Shown here: in pieces, positions 50,798-59,936 of the stretch
Layout: each line of letters begins with the position of its first letter
How positions within the stretch are numbered: the stretch's first letter is position 1
Assembly: GCA_964397625.1 (NCBI GenBank)
Contig: CAYNJT010000006.1
Coordinates: 1-64,000 of the forward strand
Length of the DNA stretch: 64,000 bases
Direction of reading: 5' to 3'
Origin: Leptolinea sp964397625
Lineage (GTDB): Bacteria; Chloroflexota; Anaerolineae; Anaerolineales; Anaerolineaceae
The notes under the pieces: model-generated
What the model was told of the DNA's origin: nothing
Seen by the model: only the letters and a program-made list of their open reading frames with translations
Database searches by the model: none
Made by a program: the position numbers and the translations under genes

Positions 50798-51643
50798 ATG
50801 GATAAAACTCTTGAAGCTGACATTCGCCGGCACATCCGGGAAAAATATACCGGCATTTTTACCGAAGAACATATGGAACGCCATTTCCAGGACTACACCG
50901 GGTTTGAACTGGCCGAAACCCAACTACGCCAGGTGCAGGATGTTACCGGCTTACAGGCAGGACAAAAGTTATTAGACATCGGCTGCGGATACGGCTCCTT
51001 TGTGCTGGTCTGCCGCAACGCCGGAATTGAGGCTGAAGGACTCGATATCGCTGACTATGATATCGGGTTTGCCCGCCGGCGTTTTGAAATGGAAGGCAGT
51101 CAGCTCAAAAGCGGCGAAATCTTCCATCTTGGCGATGGGCAGAATACAGGTCTGCCCGGCAACCATTTCGATGTGGTCACCGCGTGGAATCTGCTCGAGC
51201 ACGTTCCTGATTTCCACCTTTTGATCGGCGAGGCCTACCGGCTGCTTAAACCCGGTGGAACGTTCATCGCCATTGCGCCCAACTATTTTTCCTTCCGGCA
51301 GGAAGCGCATTATCACGTTCCCTGGTATCCTTTCTTCCCCAGGGAATGGGCGCACAGATATCTGATAAAACGCGGGTTGAATCCCTCCTTCTTCGATCAG
51401 GATATTCATTATGTATCCAGCTGGGGTATCGAATCAGCCCTGCGGAAAACCGGTTTTCAATCCATTATTCTGGGAAATTACAAATTGGATCACCCCGAGG
51501 TTATCCATTCAAGCGCTTTAATTAAAAAACTTGAGATTCTGAATCGCTTTCACCTCACAGGACTGGTAAAAATTTTATACTGGTTCGAGTATTGGAATCC
51601 AATGAAACCCTCAATTTACCTGGTGGCGAGGAAGCCTGCATGA
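50798..51643 (+). CDS. Class I SAM-dependent methyltransferase
   Basis: From the ATG at 50798, with AGGA about five bases upstream, the protein is 281 residues. Upstream ATGs at 50762 and 50774 and the long frame from 50543 have no ribosome binding site, and the last is inside the flippase gene. The SAM motif is LLDIGCGYGSFVLVCR, with VTAWNLLEHVPD and EAYRLLKPGGTFIAIAPN. The His-rich YHVPWYPFFPREW segment and C-terminal part may bind substrate. The stop overlaps the deacetylase start as ATGA. Target unknown. Confidence 0.8.
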   Translation: MDKTLEADIRRHIREKYTGIFTEEHMERHFQDYTGFELAETQLRQVQDVTGLQAGQKLLDIGCGYGSFVLVCRNAGIEAEGLDIADYDIGFARRRFEMEGSQLKSGEIFHLGDGQNTGLPGNHFDVVTAWNLLEHVPDFHLLIGEAYRLLKPGGTFIAIAPNYFSFRQEAHYHVPWYPFFPREWAHRYLIKRGLNPSFFDQDIHYVSSWGIESALRKTGFQSIILGNYKLDHPEVIHSSALIKKLEILNRFHLTGLVKILYWFEYWNPMKPSIYLVARKPA

Positions 51644-52512
51644 AAGAACTGCCCTTCCACCTAAAGCTTCTTGACCGCGCCGGCCGATTCTTCCCCGGCA
51701 TATTCTGGGAACGGTACAGCGCGCTTGCCCGCCAGCAGGGATTTGACCGTCTCTACCTGCTTCTGTCATTCGATTGTGATACCCCGGATGACGCTGTTTC
51801 AGCGCAGATCATTGACGCATGGTTGTATGACCAGAATATTCAACGTTCCTACGCAGTTCCAGGAACCATGCTGGAAGCGAATCCAACAATATACAGAAAT
51901 ATTGCAGGAAAAGGAGCTGAATTTCTCAACCATGGATATCTTCCCCATACCCAACAAACAGATGGTGTTTACAGGTCAACTACATTCTACGCAGACATGA
52001 AACCCGCCGCGGTTGAGGAAGATATTCGCAAGGGACATGAAACCGTCCTGGAGGTTCTGGGAAGAAAGCCATCCGGGTTTCGGGCACCCCATTTTGGAAT
52101 GGTGTCTCTTGATATGAAAGAAAATGTGATCCTTCCCGTTCTTCGCGATCTTAAGGAATACTATTCAACCCAGACCACTCCCTTTGAAAGCATCCAGTAT
52201 GGACCAATCTGGTGGAAGAACAACTGGCCAGAGTTTCCAGTCTCTGGAAGTACCCTGGCTCCATTTTCCATCCTGGATTCCTTTTCATATATTGAAAGCC
52301 CGGCTAATCGAAAAGTTACAGGCCGTTTTTCATCTGTATTAAGGCAGACCATTCATCAGCTACGCGAATGGCAGGTTTGCGGGCTTTTGAATATTTATGT
52401 TGATCCTTCACATGTGAGTGAAGATCCCGGTTTTCGGGAGATAATCACGACCCTGGGCGAATCGGGTATACCTTCATTGACATATTCCCAGGCGTTGGAA
52501 ATTGGCAGGTAG
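51640..52512 (+). CDS. Polysaccharide-deacetylase-like protein
   Basis: From the ATG at 51640 (ATGA overlap) the protein is 290 residues. It has LLSFDCDTPDDA, where the TFDDG motif 1 of NodB-type deacetylases is usually found, HGYLPHTQ as motif 2 with Hx4H spacing instead of Hx3H, and GFRAPHFG as motif 3. The C-terminal SLTYSQAL fits the usual end of the fold. Members are carbohydrate esterases that remove N- or O-acyl groups with a metal. The Hx4H spacing makes the metal site uncertain. It may edit the glycan made by this plus-strand operon. Confidence 0.72.
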   Translation: MKELPFHLKLLDRAGRFFPGIFWERYSALARQQGFDRLYLLLSFDCDTPDDAVSAQIIDAWLYDQNIQRSYAVPGTMLEANPTIYRNIAGKGAEFLNHGYLPHTQQTDGVYRSTTFYADMKPAAVEEDIRKGHETVLEVLGRKPSGFRAPHFGMVSLDMKENVILPVLRDLKEYYSTQTTPFESIQYGPIWWKNNWPEFPVSGSTLAPFSILDSFSYIESPANRKVTGRFSSVLRQTIHQLREWQVCGLLNIYVDPSHVSEDPGFREIITTLGESGIPSLTYSQALEIGR

Positions 52513-52523
52513 GAAGCAGCGGA

Positions 52524-53768
52524 ATGAAGAACCTTCTTGCCATTTCCTGGTGTATGCCCCCCATCATCATGCCTCGTTCCATCCAGGTTTCACGTTTGCT
52601 GGCCGCCCTGGCAGAATTGGGTTGGCAGTCTGATGTGGTCTGCGTGGATCCGACATCATTCCGTCAAAAAGTCCACACACTCGATGACGCATTAAATCGA
52701 CCGGCAGGCGGAAAGGTTACCAAATACCCCGTTCCAACCCTTGAAGATTGGATCCTTGTACGAGGGCTGATCCGCCTGTTCCCTTCCCTGGCTATGATGC
52801 CGGATGGCAAGTGGATCTGGAAGAACGCGGCTTTTCGAAAATGTGAATCGCTGGTTTCCACACACAAGTATGACGCGATGGTCAGTTTCGCGCAGCCCTG
52901 GACAGACCATCTCGTAGGGCTGCAGGTCAAAGAAATCACCAGCCTGCCGTGGATCGCCCACTTCAGCGACCCATGGGTAAATAATCCCTATGTTAACAGT
53001 TCTTCCGGTGTCAAACAGAAATTACGCGCCATGGAACGCGCGGTGATTGAACACGCCGACGCGGTTGTCTTTGTGTCACAGCAGACCGCCGACCTTACCA
53101 TGCAGGTTTACCCGGAAGAATGGAAACGAAAAGTGCTGGTCATTCCCCACGGTTATGAGACAGAAGTTGCTTCGGCAGATAATCCAGATCAAACTGGTCT
53201 TTCTCCGGTTGAATTCGTCTATACGGGCAATTTTTACGGCCGCCGTACGCCTCGTACGTTGTTGGAAGCTGCCAGCCGGTTGAACGCTGATCCACGATAC
53301 TCTGACCGATTCAGGTTACGTTTTATAGGGCCCGGTCAATCTGAGGGTGTCGAATTAAGCAGACAGCTCCATCTGGAGAATATTGTCCGCTTCGAAGGGA
53401 CTGTAACCTATGTCCACAGCCAGGATTTCTGCAGGAAGGCGGATGTTCTGCTGGTCATTGATTCGCCATCTGAAACACCCAGTGTGTTTCTTCCAAGCAA
53501 ACTCATTGATTACCTTGCTTTCCGCAAACCCATACTGGGCATCACTCCATTGCAGGGCTGCTCCGCCGATCTCATCCGCGAGTTGGGCTGCCCGGTGGTC
53601 GATCCAATGGATATTGCGGGAATTGCAGATAGACTGGCAAGCTTTATTGAAGCAAAACAGAAGGGATCATCCATCCTGCCTGTACAGTTTGAAACTGTTG
53701 CCAGCCGATACCACATCAAGAACGCCGCTGGGAAGATGAACGATCTTTTGAATTCCCTGCTCGACTGA
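52524..53768 (+). CDS. Family 4-like GT-B glycosyltransferase
   Basis: This 414-residue protein has a GT-B layout. PPIIMPRSIQVSRLLAAL is typical of the acceptor domain of WbuB-like GT4 enzymes, VVFVSQQTADL lies near the domain boundary, and VEFVYTGNFYGRRTPR, FIGPGQ and DSPSETPSVFLPSKLIDYLAFRKPILGI form the donor half, with Glu in SETPS and Lys in PSKL. It is the last gene of the plus-strand operon. Its stop is 7 bases from the stop of a convergent gene, and no terminator is visible between them. Donor unknown. Confidence 0.82.
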   Translation: MKNLLAISWCMPPIIMPRSIQVSRLLAALAELGWQSDVVCVDPTSFRQKVHTLDDALNRPAGGKVTKYPVPTLEDWILVRGLIRLFPSLAMMPDGKWIWKNAAFRKCESLVSTHKYDAMVSFAQPWTDHLVGLQVKEITSLPWIAHFSDPWVNNPYVNSSSGVKQKLRAMERAVIEHADAVVFVSQQTADLTMQVYPEEWKRKVLVIPHGYETEVASADNPDQTGLSPVEFVYTGNFYGRRTPRTLLEAASRLNADPRYSDRFRLRFIGPGQSEGVELSRQLHLENIVRFEGTVTYVHSQDFCRKADVLLVIDSPSETPSVFLPSKLIDYLAFRKPILGITPLQGCSADLIRELGCPVVDPMDIAGIADRLASFIEAKQKGSSILPVQFETVASRYHIKNAAGKMNDLLNSLLD

Positions 53769-53775
53769 TGGCTGT

Positions 53776-55830
53776 TTAAGGGCACGCCAATTCAGATTTC
53801 ACACGTTCAACCCAGGGCTGCGCCGCGGTTTGATCCTGACCAACAGATGATTCCAATCGTTTCCAACCTGCGCAGAGCGATTTACCCATGTTCTCAGTAA
53901 GCTCGTTAGCCTTGATTGTTAATTGATAAGCGCCTTCCCAATCTCCGCTATGTGCCAACCCGTCTATAAAGGGTTCGTATTCCATGCCCACGGCCGGGGT
54001 CAGGTTCTTTTCTGACGCGCTTCTATTCAGATTGACAATTTCCTCCCACTGATTGAACTGACGTGCCAGATCAGCCTTCTCATAATAATAGCACCAACCG
54101 TGTTCCGGTTCTGGGCCAAAAATATCCTGCGGGGAAACCCGGGGATCGGAGTTCTCAGGCAAAATTTGTTCAAGGTTGGAAATTTGCGCGAGTTTGGCTT
54201 CCGCGGAAGTGATCAGCGGCGAGAATTCATCCTGCGGTCGAAGGATGCGCATACAGGCCTGGCCGGCTTTAAAATGCGGGACAATTCCGTTGGAGGTGGA
54301 CCCTGTAAATTTAATATTTCGAATGGAGTATTTTACGGGCAGCCCGGGTAAAAAATCAGGAATATCGTTGCCATACGCGCGCATGGAACTGAAAAACCAG
54401 AATGGAATGTTGTCTGATGTTAATTCAGGCGCGTATATGGCATTCATGGCATAACTGACCGAATAATCGGCGATCAACCCGAAGGGCATTTTTGTGCCGA
54501 ACAACGCTGTGCCGGGTTTCATATCTGGCACACGCCAGTAAAACTGCCAGTAATAATCCCGCTGGATGTCCCAGTTCAGCCGGTAACGGTTAATCGTGCG
54601 GATCTGTGTGGAAATGGACAAGGCCAGCATCAGTCCAAGCAGCACTGATTTTTGAAGCCGGCGGTATCCCAACAGGCTGGTCAGTGTGACCAGAATGATT
54701 ACAACGCCCAGCATCGGCCCCAGGGAAAATCGGTCAGACCACTGCCCCACAATCACCTGCCGGTCTGTGATCCAAACAGGCAATCCCCCGGCCAACAAGA
54801 CCGCGCCGCCCAGAATTAACCACTCTCCGGCAAACCCACGGTCTACACTACTTTCGTCCTTCCCTTCACCCGCCATGACAAATCCGGCGGCCATGGCTGC
54901 CAGCCCACCCAACAGCCAGCCAAACCAGGTAGCTTTGGAAGCCAGGTCAATTTCATCCGCTTCAATGGTATTCGTCCAGATAAAGATCAACAGGTACAGG
55001 CAATCCTTCAGAACATTCTGGGTAAGGTGCAACAGCATACCGAAGGGGTCTTTCTTCAGAGCGGCCAGATTGACCACTCCATTTGGGTCATCCGTTCCCG
55101 GAATGGGTTGGAAAATGAAGAACCGCCAGGCGATAAACCCGATCAATGGAATGATGTAGGGCAGCCAGAATTGGATTACTTTCTCGAAACGGTTTCTACA
55201 ACCCGGGATCTCTTCATGAAGCAGTGCCCATAACAAAAATGGCCTGACGATCTCCAGTCCGACAAAATACTCAATGGTCATCATTTGGCCGAACGAGGCG
55301 ATGGCAGCCAGCAAGGTCAGCGGCAGATAAAACCGGCGGCGGCGATAGGCAAGCACAGTTAAAACCAATGACAAGCTGTACAACACCAAAGCGGCGAAAT
55401 GACGGCTGTAGGTCACCGCGACAGTCTGTTGGAAGAATCCGGGAAAAACCGCGAGAAGCAGCATCAGCCAGCCGATCTCATAACGATGTTTTGGCCAGGC
55501 CTGACAGAAGGCCCACCAGAGTCCCAGCAGCGACAGGTAACGCAGCGACAGGTTGAAAATCTGCCATTTTACCGGATCGTCGCCGAACAGCGGAAAGAAC
55601 ATCAGGTAAACCCAGATGGTTGTCGGTCGGTCATACAGGAAGTACTTGAGAAATTCAACCGGTGACTTTAGTTTGAAAAGAAAGACATCTTCCCAATCAT
55701 CCCAGTAAAAACCCAGGTTCCTGATCTGCAAGCCGTAAGTAAAGATCAGCACAACTGCCAGTAAAAGCGGGAATACCCATGGTTTATGAAGATAATTCTT
55801 AATCCGATTCAATACGGGACGCGCATTCAT
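53776..55830 (-). CDS. GT-C-like membrane protein with Cys-rich C-terminal module
   Basis: From the ATG at 55830 (ATGA overlap with its upstream paralogue) the protein is 684 residues. It begins with one helix followed by GFYWDDWED (Asp44, Asp45) and then DRPTTIWVYL, a loop-1 motif of an acidic pair plus RP seen in GT-C enzymes. There are about ten further helices, with GGLPVWITDRQ near residue 350. The C-terminal 200 residues are extracytoplasmic and carry ACMRIL, HGWCYYYEK, SLCAGWK and a terminal ACP. All four Cys are conserved in the paralogue at 55827. The last hundred residues look like TPR-type helices. Probably an outer-face sugar transferase. Confidence 0.62.
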   Translation of the reverse strand: MNARPVLNRIKNYLHKPWVFPLLLAVVLIFTYGLQIRNLGFYWDDWEDVFLFKLKSPVEFLKYFLYDRPTTIWVYLMFFPLFGDDPVKWQIFNLSLRYLSLLGLWWAFCQAWPKHRYEIGWLMLLLAVFPGFFQQTVAVTYSRHFAALVLYSLSLVLTVLAYRRRRFYLPLTLLAAIASFGQMMTIEYFVGLEIVRPFLLWALLHEEIPGCRNRFEKVIQFWLPYIIPLIGFIAWRFFIFQPIPGTDDPNGVVNLAALKKDPFGMLLHLTQNVLKDCLYLLIFIWTNTIEADEIDLASKATWFGWLLGGLAAMAAGFVMAGEGKDESSVDRGFAGEWLILGGAVLLAGGLPVWITDRQVIVGQWSDRFSLGPMLGVVIILVTLTSLLGYRRLQKSVLLGLMLALSISTQIRTINRYRLNWDIQRDYYWQFYWRVPDMKPGTALFGTKMPFGLIADYSVSYAMNAIYAPELTSDNIPFWFFSSMRAYGNDIPDFLPGLPVKYSIRNIKFTGSTSNGIVPHFKAGQACMRILRPQDEFSPLITSAEAKLAQISNLEQILPENSDPRVSPQDIFGPEPEHGWCYYYEKADLARQFNQWEEIVNLNRSASEKNLTPAVGMEYEPFIDGLAHSGDWEGAYQLTIKANELTENMGKSLCAGWKRLESSVGQDQTAAQPWVERVKSELACP

Positions 55831-57899
55831 GGCTGCGCCTCCTGACCAGAGGGCATATCGCATTGCAACGCTGACCTGGCTTTGAAGAGGTCATCTTGCT
55901 TTTCTGTAAGCAAGTCCTGCTTGGATTTCCACAGGGAACACAAGTAAGAAGTCTGTTCTTTATCCATCTGCTGAGCCTGCAACGACGCCTGCAGGGCTTT
56001 CTCTATCTGGGCAGTGTGTAAATAAGCCAGAATCACCGGGGTGTATTCCAGCGGGTTTCTTGGGTTTAACTTATTGGCGGATGCCTCATCCGCCAACCGG
56101 GCAGCTTCCGGCCAGTTTTGTTCCTGGCGGGCAATTTCCATCTTTTGGAAGGTATAGCACCAACCATGGGCTGGTTCCTGTCCAAAGACTGATACCGGTG
56201 GTGTTGCGGCTTTTTCCGCATGGGTGTTGATCAATTCAGGCTTCGATAACTTGTAGAGCATGGCTTCATCATTAGCCAATTTAGGCTGCAACAGGTCCTC
56301 TTCCGTAATGACCCGAAGGCAGCCTGTTCCATAGGAATAGTCTGTCACCAATAACTGGTCGGTGCTGCCTTTAAAGTGCGCCGTCAAGTAGCGGTAATCG
56401 AAGGTGTATCCGGGTTTGAATTTGGGGATCAGATCGCCCTGCATGCCGCCGGCGCGGAAGAACCACAACGGGGCTTCAAAGGACTTACCGCCCTGGTCGT
56501 ATATGGCGTTGAGGGCAAACCCGACGTGCAGGTCGTTTACCAGAGCAAACGGCATGGCCGGACCGACAATTGCCGTCCCGGGCTTGATAGCCGGGGCGCG
56601 CCAGGCAAGCTGCCAGTAGAAATCATTCTGGTGGTCCCAACTCAGTCGGTATTTGTTGACCGTCTGCATCTGGGCTGAGAGAGCGAAGCCAAATACCAAA
56701 CCAAGCAAAATCGATTGTTGCAAGCGGCGTCGCGAAAACCAGTGCACCAGTCCTACCAGCAAAAGCACGGCGCCAAACATTGGCCCCAACGCAAAGCGAT
56801 CCGCCCAGGGGCCGCCAATGGATTGCCTTCCCGTGATCCAGACTGGAATTCCTCCAGCCAAAACTCCGATCAGACCGATCAGAATGGCATCCCGACCGAA
56901 GTGATCTCTTTCAACACCTTCCGCGTCTTCCGCATTATCCTTTTTTTCATTCGCAGAATACTGATACAAAATCCAGGCGGTGGCAAAGGTGATCAGCGCT
57001 GCCACCCCCCAGGATAACCAGTTCGCCTTGGCACGCAACTCGAAAGCGGATGGCGATAAAGGAGCCAACCAGTTATCCAAGTTCAGGTGGACAAGATCCT
57101 GGACAATCAGATTGGCGAATTTGATTGATTCGGCAAGTGGATTGGTGGAAAGACGCTCAAATAATACCGGCGCGTTGGCTTCCGGATTGGGCGATACCAA
57201 TGGATACCAGATAAACCTATAGCCGGCAAAAATTAGGATCACTATAAGATACGGGATCCATTGGATAAGCCATGTATTAAGACGGGATTTCCATAAAAGC
57301 GACTTCCGACCCAGGTAAATCCACAGGAAGATAACACGCAATACTTCCAGGCCGAAAAAATATTCCAGAGTGATCAGTTGCAGTAAAGACGCGGACGCGC
57401 CGATCAGTGTGAACAGCCACCAATGGCGGGGATGATCTGTCGCTTTGAGGTTGAATCCCAGCGATAACGCGAATAGGGCGATACAGGCGAAATGGCGGGC
57501 GTACGTGACGGCCACGGAATGCTGAGTGAATGCCGGATAAACCGCCAGAAGAAGGCAGACCCACCCAATCTCAAAAGACCGTTTCGGCCATATCAATCGC
57601 AATGCCCACCAGAATCCCACCAACCCTGCCCATCGCAGCCCGATATTCAGGGTTTGCCAGGCGACCGGGTTCATCCCCAGTAAAGGTTCCAGTACTATAT
57701 AGATCCAGGCGGTCAATGGCCGGGCATACAGAAAATAATCCCAGTAAGCTCTGGGATTACGGAAATGATCAAGGTAGATGATCTCCCAATCATCCCAATA
57801 CAGTCCCATTTTAGAAAGTTGGTAACCATACGTTACGCAAACAACAATCAAAAAGGTAAATGGCAGCAGCCAACGTGAATTCTTAATTATCGATTTCAT
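55827..57899 (-). CDS. GT-C-like membrane protein, tandem paralogue of 53776
   Basis: This 690-residue protein has GLYWDDWEII (Asp36, Asp37), then YARPLTAWIYI, VAVTYARHFA, GGIPVWITGRQ and a Cys-bearing C-terminal module with GCLRVI, HGWCYTFQK, YLCSLWK and LQCD. The two genes share order and length and clearly arose by tandem duplication, but the sequences have diverged widely. Donor and acceptor are unknown. The start at 57899 is an ATG only about 15 bases after the predicted -10 box and lacks a ribosome binding site, so its message may be leaderless or nearly so. Confidence 0.62.
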   Translation of the reverse strand: MKSIIKNSRWLLPFTFLIVVCVTYGYQLSKMGLYWDDWEIIYLDHFRNPRAYWDYFLYARPLTAWIYIVLEPLLGMNPVAWQTLNIGLRWAGLVGFWWALRLIWPKRSFEIGWVCLLLAVYPAFTQHSVAVTYARHFACIALFALSLGFNLKATDHPRHWWLFTLIGASASLLQLITLEYFFGLEVLRVIFLWIYLGRKSLLWKSRLNTWLIQWIPYLIVILIFAGYRFIWYPLVSPNPEANAPVLFERLSTNPLAESIKFANLIVQDLVHLNLDNWLAPLSPSAFELRAKANWLSWGVAALITFATAWILYQYSANEKKDNAEDAEGVERDHFGRDAILIGLIGVLAGGIPVWITGRQSIGGPWADRFALGPMFGAVLLLVGLVHWFSRRRLQQSILLGLVFGFALSAQMQTVNKYRLSWDHQNDFYWQLAWRAPAIKPGTAIVGPAMPFALVNDLHVGFALNAIYDQGGKSFEAPLWFFRAGGMQGDLIPKFKPGYTFDYRYLTAHFKGSTDQLLVTDYSYGTGCLRVITEEDLLQPKLANDEAMLYKLSKPELINTHAEKAATPPVSVFGQEPAHGWCYTFQKMEIARQEQNWPEAARLADEASANKLNPRNPLEYTPVILAYLHTAQIEKALQASLQAQQMDKEQTSYLCSLWKSKQDLLTEKQDDLFKARSALQCDMPSGQEAQP

Positions 57900-57913
57900 A
57901 ATTATGAAGCATT

Positions 57914-57941
57914 ATTATACTTGTTTCAGATACTCAAACAA
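57914..57941 (-). promoter_or_regulatory. Promoter of the tandem GT-C-like gene pair
   Basis: On the minus strand TTGTTT (57941-57936) and TATAAT (57919-57914) are 16 bases apart. The ATG at 57899 is so near that the leader should be about 8 bases. The 147-base spacer also holds the plus-strand start at 58047, for which no convincing promoter was found. Confidence 0.55.
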
Positions 57942-58046
57942 TCTGGGCAATATTTTTAATGTCGATTATGCTTTAATGAAAGTCTGCGGTGCTGGTTTGT
58001 CAAATCAGACACACTGTGGATTTTCAAAATTCCGGGTTTAAAGATA

Positions 58047-59936
58047 ATGACCGATTCTCTCAAAAAAAACCTTTTTAAAGACCATATGTTGTTTCGAAAC
58101 ATAATCATTGCGTTTTCTGCTGTGGCGGGGTTTTTTTCTGGATTTTTGCTCCCTCTGCGTTTCACAGTTTACCTTCGATATAACTTCGCAATTACATTCA
58201 TAATTGTCTTTCTTGTTCTTTGGATTGTCTGGAAATTTCCTGAACCACTGAACCATATTTTTAGTGTATTTGTAACCATGGTTTTATTTTCAGGTGTCTT
58301 GGCATCTCTATGGCGCATCGGAGCAAATGGGATTTATGAAGTTTTTGGGTTGCTTCCCTGGTTTGACGCACAAGGGTATTATTCGGACGCGTTGCGCCTC
58401 CTGGACGGGGATACCTTTGTGAAAATAGCAGCCCGACGGCCTTTTTTTTCCAGCTTTCTGGCAACACTCTTATGGATAACTCAACGTAACCTGAGGCTTT
58501 CACTGGCCATTGTGGCTGGATTGATAGGTTTAACCACATGGCTCTTTTCCAGGGCCATCCATAATATTGAAAAGTCCGCCATTCTTCCTGCGATCATATC
58601 TTGTGGATTATTCTTTTTTTCCCGATGGTTTGCAGGTGATGTGTTGACCGAAAATTTAGGGCTTATCTTTGGACTGATAGGAACATCATGGTTGGTTTTA
58701 TCGGCTACCAATCAACGATTGATTTCTGCTTTGGTTGGTTTATTCTTCTTTTCCCTGGCCATGCTGGCAAGACCGGGAGCAGTTCTCTCAATTCCGCTGC
58801 TTATTCTTTGGACAGGATTTTCAGGTAGTTTCAAAAAAACCACATGGCAAAGGATTCTTCTATCCACATTTGTTGTTTTTCTCGCCATAATAATTAACGG
58901 ATTAATGACATCATTTATAACCTCCGGCCCAAAGAATTCCTTCGCGAATTTTGCGTATTCATTTTATGGGATGGCAGATGGAGGAAAGGGGTGGCAGGAA
59001 ATCATAAGAGACCATCCGGAAATAAACAATCTTTCTGATGAAGGGGAAAAGGCGAAACAAATCTACCTTTTATCATTTGATGTTTTAAGAAATCATCCGA
59101 AAAATTTCATCCTGGCAATCCTGCAATCATACAAATCCTTCTTTTCATTAGGATACTCTTCAGCTTTCAGTTTTCTTGGAAGTTATTCGTCCTCACACTC
59201 GATCTCGATGACAGATACACCCATGGAATTTGCCACACGATTGTTGGCACTTCTTCTTTACTCCGGTTCTTTTGTATTAGCGTTTATTAAGAGAAAAAGC
59301 AGTCGATTTAGTTTGATGGCCTGTCTAAATCTTGGGGTTTTATTAAGTCTGCCATTCGCTCCTCCATCAGATGCTGAATACTTGAGAGTTTATGCTGTAT
59401 CCATTCCCGGGATGATTCTCTCTGTTGGAATGGTTTTACATTTTCTATTAAAGAAAGGCCGGATTCAGGAATCACATGGTATTAAGAACTCCTACGGATT
59501 ACCATCCCTCAGCGTTCTGCTTTTGAGTTTGTTTATATTGGGTCCATTCTTTATCCGCATAATTGGTCAGCAGCCTACAATACCTGCTGTCGCTTGTCCG
59601 GAGAATTTGAATTCAGTTGCCGCAAGAATTTCACCCGGGTCTACCGTGAAAATTGGCGAGAATAAAGAAGATCCCTTCGCTATCCCTTATCAACGATTTT
59701 TGAAGGATTTGGATCAATTCCCTGATGCCACAATAGGTCAGAAATTGAAAACCTTACCTGAAAATACGGTGATTTCACAACAAAATAATACACTTGATGG
59801 AAATAAGTATTTTTGGCTGATTGGTCCGGAAGAAATCATGAAACCCACTATTGGACATTCAGTATTCTGTGGAAAATGGAGTACTGATCCAAGAACCGCT
59901 TTCATTTTCTTCGCCAGCAAAGTTATTTCTAATTAG
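58047..59936 (+). CDS. GT-C-like membrane protein, AT-rich, paralogue of 34001
   Basis: This 629-residue protein has two fewer helices at its N-terminus than 34001, then LPWFDAQGYYSDALRLL (Asp107) and IAARRPFFSSFLA (RRP 130-132), NFAYSFYGMADGGKGWQEI...DHPEI and a soluble tail with VACPENLNSVA, SPGSTVKI and VFCGKW. These match the paralogue in order. The gene is much more AT-rich than its right neighbour: a hand count of the 60 bases from 58861 gives 16 G+C, against 30 in the 60 bases from 61021. It is a single plus-strand gene between minus-strand genes. Its 3' end overlaps the convergent gene by 8 bases. Horizontal origin is plausible. Confidence 0.6.
   Translation: MTDSLKKNLFKDHMLFRNIIIAFSAVAGFFSGFLLPLRFTVYLRYNFAITFIIVFLVLWIVWKFPEPLNHIFSVFVTMVLFSGVLASLWRIGANGIYEVFGLLPWFDAQGYYSDALRLLDGDTFVKIAARRPFFSSFLATLLWITQRNLRLSLAIVAGLIGLTTWLFSRAIHNIEKSAILPAIISCGLFFFSRWFAGDVLTENLGLIFGLIGTSWLVLSATNQRLISALVGLFFFSLAMLARPGAVLSIPLLILWTGFSGSFKKTTWQRILLSTFVVFLAIIINGLMTSFITSGPKNSFANFAYSFYGMADGGKGWQEIIRDHPEINNLSDEGEKAKQIYLLSFDVLRNHPKNFILAILQSYKSFFSLGYSSAFSFLGSYSSSHSISMTDTPMEFATRLLALLLYSGSFVLAFIKRKSSRFSLMACLNLGVLLSLPFAPPSDAEYLRVYAVSIPGMILSVGMVLHFLLKKGRIQESHGIKNSYGLPSLSVLLLSLFILGPFFIRIIGQQPTIPAVACPENLNSVAARISPGSTVKIGENKEDPFAIPYQRFLKDLDQFPDATIGQKLKTLPENTVISQQNNTLDGNKYFWLIGPEEIMKPTIGHSVFCGKWSTDPRTAFIFFASKVISN

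Noticed and set aside
54686..55159. 157-residue plus-strand frame
   Set aside because: It is antisense to the membrane protein at 53776, low in hydrophobic structure and rich in Pro, Asn and Arg, as expected of a shadow.
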